From Micromonospora sp. R77 (GTDB lineage: Bacteria; Actinomycetota; Actinomycetes; Mycobacteriales; Micromonosporaceae), in the NCBI RefSeq assembly GCF_022747945.1, contig NZ_JALDST010000001.1:1860001-1924000 (forward strand): 64,000 nucleotides of DNA, given 5' to 3'. Of this stretch, positions 56,673 to 64,000 are shown piece by piece; positions within the stretch are counted from its first letter, which is position 1, and every line of letters starts with the position of its first letter. The notes below the pieces were generated by a model that saw only the letters and a list, made by a program, of their open reading frames with translations, searched no databases and had not been told where the DNA came from. The position numbers and the translations under genes are program-made.

Positions 56673-57617
56673 CTAGCCGCCCCGCCGCCCGGTGGCCAGC
56701 AGCGCCACGTCGGTCATCGGCAGCCCGTCGACCTGCTCGGGGGTGAACCACGCGGCGCGGGAGGTGGACCCACCGGCCAGCTCGGTCACCACCGCCTCGG
56801 TGGGCGCGTCCACCCGTACCCGATAGATGACCCGGACCCCGTGCCAGTCCAGCGGGCGACCCTCGGGGCCCAGCGCGGCCGGATTGTGCAGGTTGTGCAC
56901 CGCGATCAGGTCGACCACCCGGCCGAGCTGGCCGGCCTCCTCGACCAGCTCGCGGAGCAGCCCGGCGGCCGGCTGCTCACCGTGGTCGGTGCCCCCGCCG
57001 GGCAGGTGCCACTTCCCGGCCCCCGGGTAGCCGTCGGCGATCATGGTCAGCAGCACCCGCCCGGCCGGATCGGTGACCAGCCCGTACGCGGCGAAGCGCT
57101 GGTGGCGGTCGACGGCCGGCGGCGCGAACGGCTCCCGGGCGACGCGCGGGGACAGCGGGACCACCGGCAGTCCGAGCAGCTCGGCGGTGAACGGCAGCAG
57201 CGGCACCTCGGCCGCCTCGGTGGGCGTGAACCAGCGGGCCAGGTCGGTGGTGTCGTCGGCCTCGTCCCGCAGCGTGCCGCCGGTCGGGATGACGTCGAAG
57301 ACGATCCGGTCGGTGTGCAGGGCGACCGACAGCTCGGGATAGCGGGTCACGTCGGCGACCGCGGCCCGCAGGCCGACCACCCGCACGGTCAGCCCGGTCT
57401 CCTCGGCGAGTTCCCGCACCACTGCGGCCTCCGGGTGCTCGGCGTGCTCCAGCCCGCCGCCCGGCAGCTGCCACACCCCCGGAAAGTCCGAACTGTCCGC
57501 CCCCCGCACGAGCAGCACCCGCTCCCCGTCCCGGCACACCCCGTACGCCCCGACCCGCCGCCGCTCCTCCACGATCCCCGCCTCCCCGCCCCGACCCGCC
57601 ACAATCCCGTCGATCAT
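56673..57617 (-). CDS. double NUDIX-domain hydrolase (copy 1)
   Basis: 314 residues with two NUDIX domains in tandem. The first box (54-76) is GX5EX7REUXEEXGU-complete (EAAVVRELAEETGL). The second (208-230, QPAAGLLRELVEEAGQ) is complete except for a polar last residue. It resembles NUDIX proteins that clear or sense nucleoside diphosphate derivatives; the substrate cannot be told. It has the same layout as the gene at 57699. The start codon lies inside the palindrome at 57611. Confidence 0.88.
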   Translation of the reverse strand: MIDGIVAGRGGEAGIVEERRRVGAYGVCRDGERVLLVRGADSSDFPGVWQLPGGGLEHAEHPEAAVVRELAEETGLTVRVVGLRAAVADVTRYPELSVALHTDRIVFDVIPTGGTLRDEADDTTDLARWFTPTEAAEVPLLPFTAELLGLPVVPLSPRVAREPFAPPAVDRHQRFAAYGLVTDPAGRVLLTMIADGYPGAGKWHLPGGGTDHGEQPAAGLLRELVEEAGQLGRVVDLIAVHNLHNPAALGPEGRPLDWHGVRVIYRVRVDAPTEAVVTELAGGSTSRAAWFTPEQVDGLPMTDVALLATGRRGG

Positions 57618-57667
57618 GAGGCTAGCGGCACGGCAACGGGCATTTCACCCCGCCAACCTCATGATCG
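57611..57667. repeat. palindrome CGATCATGAGG...CCTCATGATCG over the NUDIX start
   Basis: 11-bp perfect arms (57611-57621 and 57657-57667), extending inward to about 18 bp with two mismatches. The left arm contains the ATG of the NUDIX gene. It may be a dispersed palindromic repeat that donated the start codon, or an operator. Confidence 0.75.
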
Positions 57668-57698
57668 CCGGCGATCGGGGGTGGGGTGGGGTGGGGGG

Positions 57699-58646
57699 TC
57701 AGATCAGGTGGGCGGCTTGGACGGCTTCGGCGGTGACCTCGGTGAGGCGGTCGGTGGGGAGGGCACCCAGTTCCTCGCGGCGGAACCAGCGGGCCTCGCA
57801 GGTCGAACCGCCGACGTCGGTGACGGTGGGCGGGGCGGGCTGGTCGACGACCACCCGGTAGAAGGCGCGGACGCCGTGCCAGTCGATCGGGTAGCCCTCC
57901 GGGCCGAGCGAGGCGGCGTCCCGGTGGCTGGCCACGCCGAGCAGCTCGACCAGGCGACCGGTCTGCCCGGTCTCCTCCACCAGCTCCCGGATCAGCGCCG
58001 CGCCCGGCTGCTCACCGTAGTCGGTGCCGCCGCCGGGCAGGTGCCAGCAGCCGGCGCCCGGGTAGCCGTCCGACACCCGGGTCAGCAGCACCCGCTCCTC
58101 CGGGTCGGTGACCACGGCGTACGCGGCGAAGCGCTGCGCCCGGTGCAGCCCGTCCGGGCCGGGCACCGCATAGAAGGAGGGGAACTCGGGCACCTCCTCG
58201 GGCAGCACGTCGGCCGCGGAGGACGGGAGCCCGAGGGCGCGCGCGGTGAACGACCGCAGCGGCAGCCCGCGCGCCTCGTCCAGGGTGAACCAGCCGGCCA
58301 GGTCGGTCGGGCGGTCCACCCGCTCGGTCAGCGTCCCGCCCCGCACCGAGACCGTGTAGAGCAGGCGGTCGGTGTGGATGGTGATGCCGCGCTCCGGCAG
58401 GGCGCGCATGTCGGCGAGCACGTCCGCCAGCCCGGAGACGGCAACCGAGAGGCCGGTCTCCGTCGCGGTCTCCCGGACGACCGTGTGCTTGGGGTCCTCA
58501 CCGTGGTCGACCGCCCCACCGGGCAGCGACCAGATGCCGGGCGTGCCGGAGCGCTCCGATGCGCGGACCAGCAACACTCGGCCGTCTTGATCTGCACAAA
58601 CTGCGTATGCCGCGATCCTGCGGAGCGGCTCCAGCAAGGTGGTCAC
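57699..58646 (-). CDS. double NUDIX-domain hydrolase (copy 2)
   Basis: 315 residues from GTG 58646, where homology to copy 1 begins (LRRIAAYAVCADQDGRVLLV). The first NUDIX box is DPKHTVVRETATETGLSV, with Thr for the usual hydrophobic residue. The second (QPGAALIRELVEETGQTG) keeps all metal ligands. It arose with the neighbouring gene by duplication of an already doubled domain. Substrate unknown. Confidence 0.87.
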   Translation of the reverse strand: MTTLLEPLRRIAAYAVCADQDGRVLLVRASERSGTPGIWSLPGGAVDHGEDPKHTVVRETATETGLSVAVSGLADVLADMRALPERGITIHTDRLLYTVSVRGGTLTERVDRPTDLAGWFTLDEARGLPLRSFTARALGLPSSAADVLPEEVPEFPSFYAVPGPDGLHRAQRFAAYAVVTDPEERVLLTRVSDGYPGAGCWHLPGGGTDYGEQPGAALIRELVEETGQTGRLVELLGVASHRDAASLGPEGYPIDWHGVRAFYRVVVDQPAPPTVTDVGGSTCEARWFRREELGALPTDRLTEVTAEAVQAAHLI

Positions 58647-58791
58647 GGGAGGAAATTCTCCCCTCGCCGGGTTACCTCCATCGAAGAGTGTCAGATTCCT
58701 GACTCTTGCCTGGCACCTCAGGGATCGATCAGGGTAGGAGTCCGGGCGGTCACCGAGGTCGCCCGCCCCGGCGGCGAGCAACCGTGGGGGC

Positions 58792-59151
58792 ATGACCTCC
58801 ACGAGCACCCCTCAGGCCCCGTACAAGCAGCTCCGGCGACCGACCACCGACCGCATGGTGGCCGGGGTCGCCAGCGGCCTCGGTCGCTATTTCGCCGTCG
58901 ACCCGAACCTGGTCCGGGTGATCTTCGCCGTCGGCACCCTGCTCACCGGCGGTGTCGCCGCGCTGGCGTACCCGATCATGTGGTTCCTGATGCCCGAGGA
59001 GCCGGCCGGCGCGCCCGCCTGGCCGCACCCGGCGGGCGCCGCGCCGCAGGGCTGGCCGGCGCCGACCGCGTGGCCGGCCCCGCAGCCCGGGACCGGACCC
59101 ACGCCCGAGCCCACGCCCCGGCCGCAGCCTCAGCCGCCGACCGCCGGATGA
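58792..59151 (+). CDS. small PspC-domain membrane protein
   Basis: 119 residues. The PspC domain (about 10-68) reads LRRPTTDRMVAGVASGLGRY followed by FAVDPNLVRVIFAVGTLLTG and a second helix to FLMPEEPAG. The rest is a Pro/Ala/Trp-rich tail. Third PspC-containing gene in the window. Convergent with guaA, 7 bp apart. Confidence 0.88.
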   Translation: MTSTSTPQAPYKQLRRPTTDRMVAGVASGLGRYFAVDPNLVRVIFAVGTLLTGGVAALAYPIMWFLMPEEPAGAPAWPHPAGAAPQGWPAPTAWPAPQPGTGPTPEPTPRPQPQPPTAG

Positions 59152-59158
59152 GCCGGCG

Positions 59159-60715
59159 TCACTCCCACTCGATGGTGCCCGGCGGCTTGCTGGTCACGTC
59201 CAGCACCACCCGGTTCACCTCGGCCACCTCGTTGGTGATCCGGGTGGAGATCCGGGCCACCACCTCGTAGGGCAGCCGGGACCAGTCGGCGGTCATCGCG
59301 TCCTCGCTGGAGACCGGGCGCAGCACCACGGGATGCCCGTAGCTGCGCCCGTCACCCTGCACGCCGACGCTGCGCACGTCGGCCAGGAGCACCACCGGGA
59401 ACTGCCAGACGCCCCGGTCCAGACCGGCCGCGGTCAGCTCCTCGCGGGCGATCAGGTCGGCCTGGCGGAGCAGGTCCAGCCGCTCCCGGTCGACCGCGCC
59501 GATGATCCGGATGGCCAGGCCGGGACCCGGGAACGGGTGCCGCCAGACCATCGCCTCGGGCAGGCCCAGCTCCAGCCCGAGCGCCCGGACCTCGTCCTTG
59601 AAGAGCGTGCGCAGCGGCTCGACCAGGGCGAACTTCAGGTCCTCCGGCAGCCCACCGACGTTGTGGTGACTCTTGATGTTGGCGGTGCCGGTGCCGCCTC
59701 CGGACTCCACCACGTCCGGATAGAGGGTGCCCTGCACCAGGAACTCCACGTCGCCGTGCGCGGCGACCTCCCGGGCGGCGGCCTCGAAGACCCGGATGAA
59801 CTCCCGGCCGATGATCTTCCGCTTCTGCTCCGGGTCGGTCACCCCGGCCAGCGCGCCGAGGAACCGCTCCTGCGCGTCCACCACCTTCAGCTTGATGCCG
59901 GTGGCCGCCACGTAGTCCTTCTCCACCTGCTCGGCCTCGCCGGCCCGCAGCAGACCGTGGTCGACGAAGACGCAGGTGAGCTGGTCACCGACCGCCTTGT
60001 GCACCAGCGCGGCGGCGACCGCCGAGTCCACCCCGCCGCTCAGGCCGCAGATGACCTCCTTCTCGCCCACCTGCTCGCGGATCCGGGCCACCTGCTCGTC
60101 GATGATGTTCGACGCGGTCCAGGTCGGCTCGATGCCGGCGATCTCGTAGAGGAAGCGCTTGAGCATCTCCTGGCCCTGCGCGGTGTGCCCCACCTCCGGG
60201 TGGAACTGCACCCCCGCCCGGCGGCCGGCCAGGTCCTCGAAGGCGGCCACCGGCGCGCCCGCCGACTCGGCGGTCACCGTGAAGCCGGCCGGGGCCTCGG
60301 TCACCGCGTCGCCGTGGCTCATCCAGACCGGCAGGTCGGCGGGCAGGTCGCGGAGCAGCACGCCCGGCTCGGTGAGCCGGGGCCGCAGCGGGGTGCCGCC
60401 GTACTCCCGGTTGCCGGTCCGGGCGACCGTGCCGCCGAGCGCCTGGGCCATCGCCTGGAAGCCGTAGCAGATCCCGAAGACCGGTACGTCCGCGTCGAAC
60501 ATGCCGGCGTCGATCTGCGGGGCGTCCGGGGCGTAGACGCTGGACGGGCCACCCGACAGGATGATCGCGGCCGGGTTCTTCGCCAGCATCTCGGCGACCG
60601 GCATGGAGTGCGGGACGATCTCCGAGTAGACCCGCGCCTCACGCACCCGGCGCGCGATGAGCTGGGCGTACTGGGCTCCGAAGTCCACCACGAGGACGGG
60701 GCGAGGCGTGCTCAT
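59159..60715 (-). CDS. guaA: GMP synthase (glutamine-hydrolysing)
   Basis: 518 residues. The N-terminal amidotransferase has SGGPSSVY, nucleophile C83 ([10 protein letters not shown]) and FHPEVGHT. The ATP-pyrophosphatase domain has the P-loop [10 protein letters not shown], and the C-terminal dimerisation domain ends [16 protein letters not shown]. Reaction: XMP + Gln + ATP to GMP. Complete and typical. Confidence 0.97.
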   Translation of the reverse strand: MSTPRPVLVVDFGAQYAQLIARRVREARVYSEIVPHSMPVAEMLAKNPAAIILSGGPSSVYAPDAPQIDAGMFDADVPVFGICYGFQAMAQALGGTVARTGNREYGGTPLRPRLTEPGVLLRDLPADLPVWMSHGDAVTEAPAGFTVTAESAGAPVAAFEDLAGRRAGVQFHPEVGHTAQGQEMLKRFLYEIAGIEPTWTASNIIDEQVARIREQVGEKEVICGLSGGVDSAVAAALVHKAVGDQLTCVFVDHGLLRAGEAEQVEKDYVAATGIKLKVVDAQERFLGALAGVTDPEQKRKIIGREFIRVFEAAAREVAAHGDVEFLVQGTLYPDVVESGGGTGTANIKSHHNVGGLPEDLKFALVEPLRTLFKDEVRALGLELGLPEAMVWRHPFPGPGLAIRIIGAVDRERLDLLRQADLIAREELTAAGLDRGVWQFPVVLLADVRSVGVQGDGRSYGHPVVLRPVSSEDAMTADWSRLPYEVVARISTRITNEVAEVNRVVLDVTSKPPGTIEWE

Positions 60716-60801
60716 GTGCAGAAAGCCTACCGACCGTCACCGCCGGGCCGGGCGCGGGCCGGGCGTTCCGCGTGGCGGCTCGCCCGGCGGTGTCGCGCGG
60801 G

Positions 60802-62499
60802 TCAGCCGCGCAGCGCTCCCGGGGCGTGTGCCGGCACCGCCGGCCGGTGCGGGGCGACCGGCTCCACCCGGCGGTACGGGTCGCCGAGCGGCGGACGCGG
60901 ATCCGCCTCCCCCTTGTTCGGCCAGAGGGACATCGCCCGCTCGGCCTGGGCGGTGATCGTCAACGACGGGTTCACCCCCAGGTTCGCCGAGACCGCCGCG
61001 CCGTCCACCACGTGCAGCCCCGGATGCCCGTGCACCCGGTGGTACGGGTCGATCACCCCGTCGGCCGGGGAGGCACCGATCACCGCCCCGCCCAGGATGT
61101 GCGCCGTCATCGGGATGTTGAACGGCTCGGTGACCGCCCCGCCGGGCGTACCGTCGATCTCCTCGGCCAGCAGCCGGACCGCGTCGTTGCCGGCCGGGAT
61201 CCAGGTCGGGTTGGGTGCCCCGTGACCGGGGCCGGAGACCAGCCGGCGGCCGAGCAGCCCGCGCCGCCACCGGGTGGTGAGCGAGTTGTCCGCCGACTGC
61301 ATCACCAGGGCGATCACGGTCCGCTCCGACCAGCCCCGCACCGACAGCATCCGGGCGGCCAGGCCGGGATTGCGGAGGATGTCGCCCAGCCAGCGCCGGA
61401 CCCGGTGCGGGCCGCCGTCCACCAGCAGCGACTGGAGCAGCCCCATCGCGTTGGAGCCCCGGCCGTAGCGGACCGGTTCGATGTGGGTCTGCGGGTCCGG
61501 GTGGAACGAGCTGGTGATCGCCACCCCCTCGGTGAAGTCCAGGCCGCGCTGCCGGGCCTGCCGGTGGCCGACCGACGCGCCGAGGATGGCCTCCGAGTTG
61601 GTCCGGGTCAGCTCGCCGAGGCGCGGCGACAGGTGGGGCAGCGCGCCGGTCGCCTTCATCTCGTGCAGCAGCCGCTGGGTGCCGAGCGCGCCGGCGGCGA
61701 AGACCACCTGCCCGGCGTGGAAGACCTGACGCCGCTTGCGCAGCCAGGCGCCGGTGCGCTCGGTGTGCACCTGGTAGCCGCCGCCGTCGGCCGGGCGGAC
61801 GGCGGTGACCGTGGTCAGCGGGTGGACCTGGGCACCCAGCCGCTCGGCCAGCCAGAGGTAGTTCTTGACCAGGGTGTTCTTCGCGCCGTGCCGGCAGCCC
61901 GTCATGCAGGAGCCGCAGTGGGTGCAGCCGGTGCGCTCGGGGCCGGCCCCGCCGAAGTAGGGGTCGGGCACCCGCTCGCCGGGCCGGCCGATGTGCACCC
62001 CCACCGGGGTGGCGTGGAAGGTGCCGCCCACCCCCATCCGCTCGGCCACCGCGCGCATCGCCCGGTCCGCGCCGGTGACGATCGGGTACGTGGTCACCCC
62101 GAGCATCCGCTTCGCCTGGTCGTAGTGGCGGGCCAGCTCGTCGCGCCAGTCGGTGATGTCCCGCCACTGCGGGTCGGCGTAGAACGCGTCGAGGGGTTCG
62201 TAGAGGGTGTTCGCATAGACCAGGGAGCCGCCGCCCACCCCGGCACCGGAGAGCACCATCACTCCCCCGCCGGTACGCCGGTCCGCCGAGCGGAGCAGGG
62301 TGATCCGCTGGAGGCCGTAACAGCCCAGCTTCGGCGCCCACAGGAAGCGCCGGGCCCGCCAGGAGGTCTGCGGGAACTCGTCGTCGGCGAAACGCCGCCC
62401 GGCCTCCAGCACCCCGACCGTCCAGCCCTTCTCGGCGAGCCGGAGCGCGGTGACGCTGCCGCCGAAGCCGGAACCGATGACGAGCACGTCGTACCGCAT
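60802..62499 (-). CDS. GMC family FAD-dependent oxidoreductase (cholesterol-oxidase-like)
   Basis: 565 residues from ATG 62499. FAD-binding motif VLVIGSGFGGSVTALRLAEK (6-25), then GAGVGGGSLVYAN, a cysteine cluster CTHCGSCMTGC (C192, C195, C198, C202) before RHGAKNTLVKNY, and the C-terminal HVVDGAAVSANLGVNPSLTI with the His/Asn expected in GMC enzymes. This arrangement resembles mycobacterial ChoD-like enzymes. The substrate (sterol or other alcohol) is not decided. Located upstream of guaA on the same strand, 86 bp apart. Confidence 0.9.
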   Translation of the reverse strand: MRYDVLVIGSGFGGSVTALRLAEKGWTVGVLEAGRRFADDEFPQTSWRARRFLWAPKLGCYGLQRITLLRSADRRTGGGVMVLSGAGVGGGSLVYANTLYEPLDAFYADPQWRDITDWRDELARHYDQAKRMLGVTTYPIVTGADRAMRAVAERMGVGGTFHATPVGVHIGRPGERVPDPYFGGAGPERTGCTHCGSCMTGCRHGAKNTLVKNYLWLAERLGAQVHPLTTVTAVRPADGGGYQVHTERTGAWLRKRRQVFHAGQVVFAAGALGTQRLLHEMKATGALPHLSPRLGELTRTNSEAILGASVGHRQARQRGLDFTEGVAITSSFHPDPQTHIEPVRYGRGSNAMGLLQSLLVDGGPHRVRRWLGDILRNPGLAARMLSVRGWSERTVIALVMQSADNSLTTRWRRGLLGRRLVSGPGHGAPNPTWIPAGNDAVRLLAEEIDGTPGGAVTEPFNIPMTAHILGGAVIGASPADGVIDPYHRVHGHPGLHVVDGAAVSANLGVNPSLTITAQAERAMSLWPNKGEADPRPPLGDPYRRVEPVAPHRPAVPAHAPGALRG

Positions 62500-62617
62500 G
62501 GACGCATCATTACCGACGGGTAGCCATCGCGCCAGCACGAGATTTTCGGGATCATGCAGAACGCTCGACCGCCCGGGCCTCCCCGGGCGTCCACGGCACG
62601 GGGGAAGAGGTCGGTTG

Positions 62618-63739
62618 ATGACGCAGGGCACGGCGGAGCCACGACGGCGGCGGCTACTGCTGGGGGTGGCCGCGCTGGTCGCCGTACTCCTGGTTGCCGT
62701 CGGCGCGGTCGTGGCGACCCGGCTGGCCGGCCGGCACACCCCCGCGCCGGCCGCCGGCCCGACCACCGCCGGGCCGTCGCCGACGACCGTGCCGACGACC
62801 AGCAGCCCCACCCCGCCGCCGGGCGCGGACCTGACCGGGCCGCTGAACCTCCTGCTCGTCGGGGTGGACACCCGGATCAGCGTGCCCGGTTGGGAGCCGC
62901 ACGCCGACTCGGTGCTGGTCCTGCACGTGCCGAAGGGGCTGGACCGGGCGTACCTCTTCAGCCTGCCCCGCGACCTGGTGGTGGACATCCCGGCCTACCC
63001 GAAGGCCGGCTACCCGGGTGGCCGGACCAAGCTCACCCACGCGATGAGCTACGGCAGCCGGGTGCCGGGCGACAAGGCCCACCCCAGCACCGCCCAGGGG
63101 TACGAGCTGCTGCGCACCACGGTCAGCCGCTACACCGGACTGCGCATCGACGCCGGCGCGGTGATCACCTTCGGTGGCTTCGACAAGCTGGTGGACACCC
63201 TCGGCGGGGTGGACCTGCGCATCGACCAGCGGGTCGCCTCGATCCACCGCAAGCCGGACGGGAAATACCGGGACAAGGGCCCGGGCGGGTACGTCGGGCC
63301 GCAGATGGTCTACCAGCCGGGTGACAGGCACCTGACCGGCTGGCAGGCGCTGGACTACGCCCGGCAGCGCTACACCGCCGGCGGCGACTACACCCGGCAG
63401 CGCCACCAGCAGCAACTGCTCCGCGCCCTGGCCCGGAAGATCCTCGACCAGGGGCTGGCCCGCGACCCGGCCCGGGTCGAGCAGGTGGTCGCCGCGCTCG
63501 GCGAGACCCTCGTGTACGCCGGTGACGGGCGGGCCCTGGTCGACTTCGCGTACGCCCTCGGCGGGCTGCCGGCCGACGCCCTGACCCTGGTCGGCCTCCC
63601 CGGCGACGCGGTCGGCACGGGCGGCGCCTACCGGGGCGAGCAGTTGCTCCCGGTGGGCCGCCAGTTCCTCGACGCGCTCGCCGCCGAGCGGGCCGAGCCG
63701 TTCCTCGACGCCCACCCGACGCTGCGGGTCCGCAGCTGA
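62618..63739 (+). CDS. LytR-CpsA-Psr (LCP) family wall-polymer ligase
   Basis: 373 residues. One membrane segment (about 13-33) and a Pro/Thr-rich linker precede the LCP domain: LLLVGVDTRI, HADSVLVLHV, FSLPRDLVVDIPAY (phosphate-binding Arg), KLTHAMSYG and ALDYARQRYTAGGDYTRQRH, with the conserved Arg/Asp residues. These enzymes attach glycopolymers to peptidoglycan or arabinogalactan. Divergent from the GMC gene. Confidence 0.92.
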   Translation: MTQGTAEPRRRRLLLGVAALVAVLLVAVGAVVATRLAGRHTPAPAAGPTTAGPSPTTVPTTSSPTPPPGADLTGPLNLLLVGVDTRISVPGWEPHADSVLVLHVPKGLDRAYLFSLPRDLVVDIPAYPKAGYPGGRTKLTHAMSYGSRVPGDKAHPSTAQGYELLRTTVSRYTGLRIDAGAVITFGGFDKLVDTLGGVDLRIDQRVASIHRKPDGKYRDKGPGGYVGPQMVYQPGDRHLTGWQALDYARQRYTAGGDYTRQRHQQQLLRALARKILDQGLARDPARVEQVVAALGETLVYAGDGRALVDFAYALGGLPADALTLVGLPGDAVGTGGAYRGEQLLPVGRQFLDALAAERAEPFLDAHPTLRVRS

Positions 63740-63746
63740 GCCGGGC

Positions 63747-64000
63747 TCACCGGGGTTTCGGGGTGGCGGGGCGTTCGGTGCCGTAGAGCCAGGCGTCGAA
63801 GAGCTTCCCCAGTTTCTTGCCGGACACCCGCTCGGCGCACGCCACGAACTCGGCGGTCGTGGCGTTCCCGTCCTTCTTCTCGGCCGCCCAGGTCTGCAGG
63901 ACGCGGAAGAAGGCGGCATCCCCGACGGCCACCCGCAGCGCGTGCAGCGTCATCGCGCCCCGCTGGTAGACCGACTCGTCGAACAGGTTCTCCACCCCCG
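63747..64000 (-). CDS. M1-type metallopeptidase, C-terminal end (5' part outside the window)
   Basis: The last 83 codons: ENLFDESVYQRGAMTLHALR, VGDAAFFRVLQTWAAEKKDG and FVACAERVSGKKLGKLFDAW. This pattern is the end of aminopeptidase N-like M1 enzymes of actinobacteria; the zinc site HExxH lies upstream of the window. Convergent with the LCP gene. Confidence 0.85.
   Translation of the reverse strand, partial: GVENLFDESVYQRGAMTLHALRVAVGDAAFFRVLQTWAAEKKDGNATTAEFVACAERVSGKKLGKLFDAWLYGTERPATPKPR

Overview
The window is very GC-rich, carries many GTG starts and GTGA/ATGA gene overlaps, and encodes typical actinobacterial families: DUF6350 between purN and sucD, PspC-domain kinases, AroQ chorismate mutase next to pcrA, and a eukaryotic-type NADP isocitrate dehydrogenase. 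Gene content and the dispersed palindromes (GGGGCCCC/GTTAAC, GAGTTGATCAAGAGG, CACTCTTTCC) suggest Micromonosporaceae, most likely Micromonospora. This is an inference from reading; no database search was run. It looks like chromosomal core with scattered accessory genes. I found no phage, insertion sequence, CRISPR array or tRNA.

Layout: 1-2.1 kb, a pair of ABC exporter half-transporters. 2.2-6.3 kb, a polytopic membrane protein and an archaeal/Rickettsia-type valyl-tRNA synthetase ending in a 160-bp palindrome. 6.5-10 kb, a four-gene ABC-2 ATPase/permease operon. 10.1-14.4 kb, a DM13 protein, an APS kinase fused to a degenerate ATP-sulfurylase domain, and a DeoR regulator coupled to galT. 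14.7-18.4 kb, icd, mdh and folD, with an MBL-hydrolase remnant between icd and mdh. 18.8-24.4 kb, a complete oligopeptide ABC operon; a paralogous, oppositely oriented copy lies at 43.0-48.8 kb. 24.7-28 kb, a large secreted beta-propeller-like protein. 28.3-35.5 kb, purH-purN, small membrane proteins, a DUF6350 gene and sucD-sucC. 35.7-42.2 kb, a Pro-rich membrane protein, a stand-alone B12-binding protein, two M23 peptidases and pcrA. 42.3-42.8 kb, chorismate mutase behind a Phe/Tyr leader peptide and attenuator. 49.5-53.9 kb, a PspC-sensor kinase/LuxR regulator pair divergent from a PspC/LiaF-like membrane protein. 54.1-56.4 kb, convergent psd and pssA (phosphatidylethanolamine synthesis). 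56.7-64 kb, two tandem double-NUDIX genes, another PspC protein, guaA, a GMC oxidoreductase, an LCP protein and the end of an M1 peptidase.

The most interesting signals are the aromatic leader peptide (FYFYY) plus U-tailed terminator before chorismate mutase; the dead-looking ATP-sulfurylase domain fused to APS kinase; the long palindrome after valS; a hydrolase pseudogene cut off exactly at a palindromic element; and the divergent PspC stress module with helically phased TCAGGG repeats. Five genes show reading-frame breaks in GC-rich or Pro-rich stretches (near 310, 27770, 32430/32525, 36590 and 52630). These are either recent lesions or base-calling indels, and should be checked before any of these genes is called dead.
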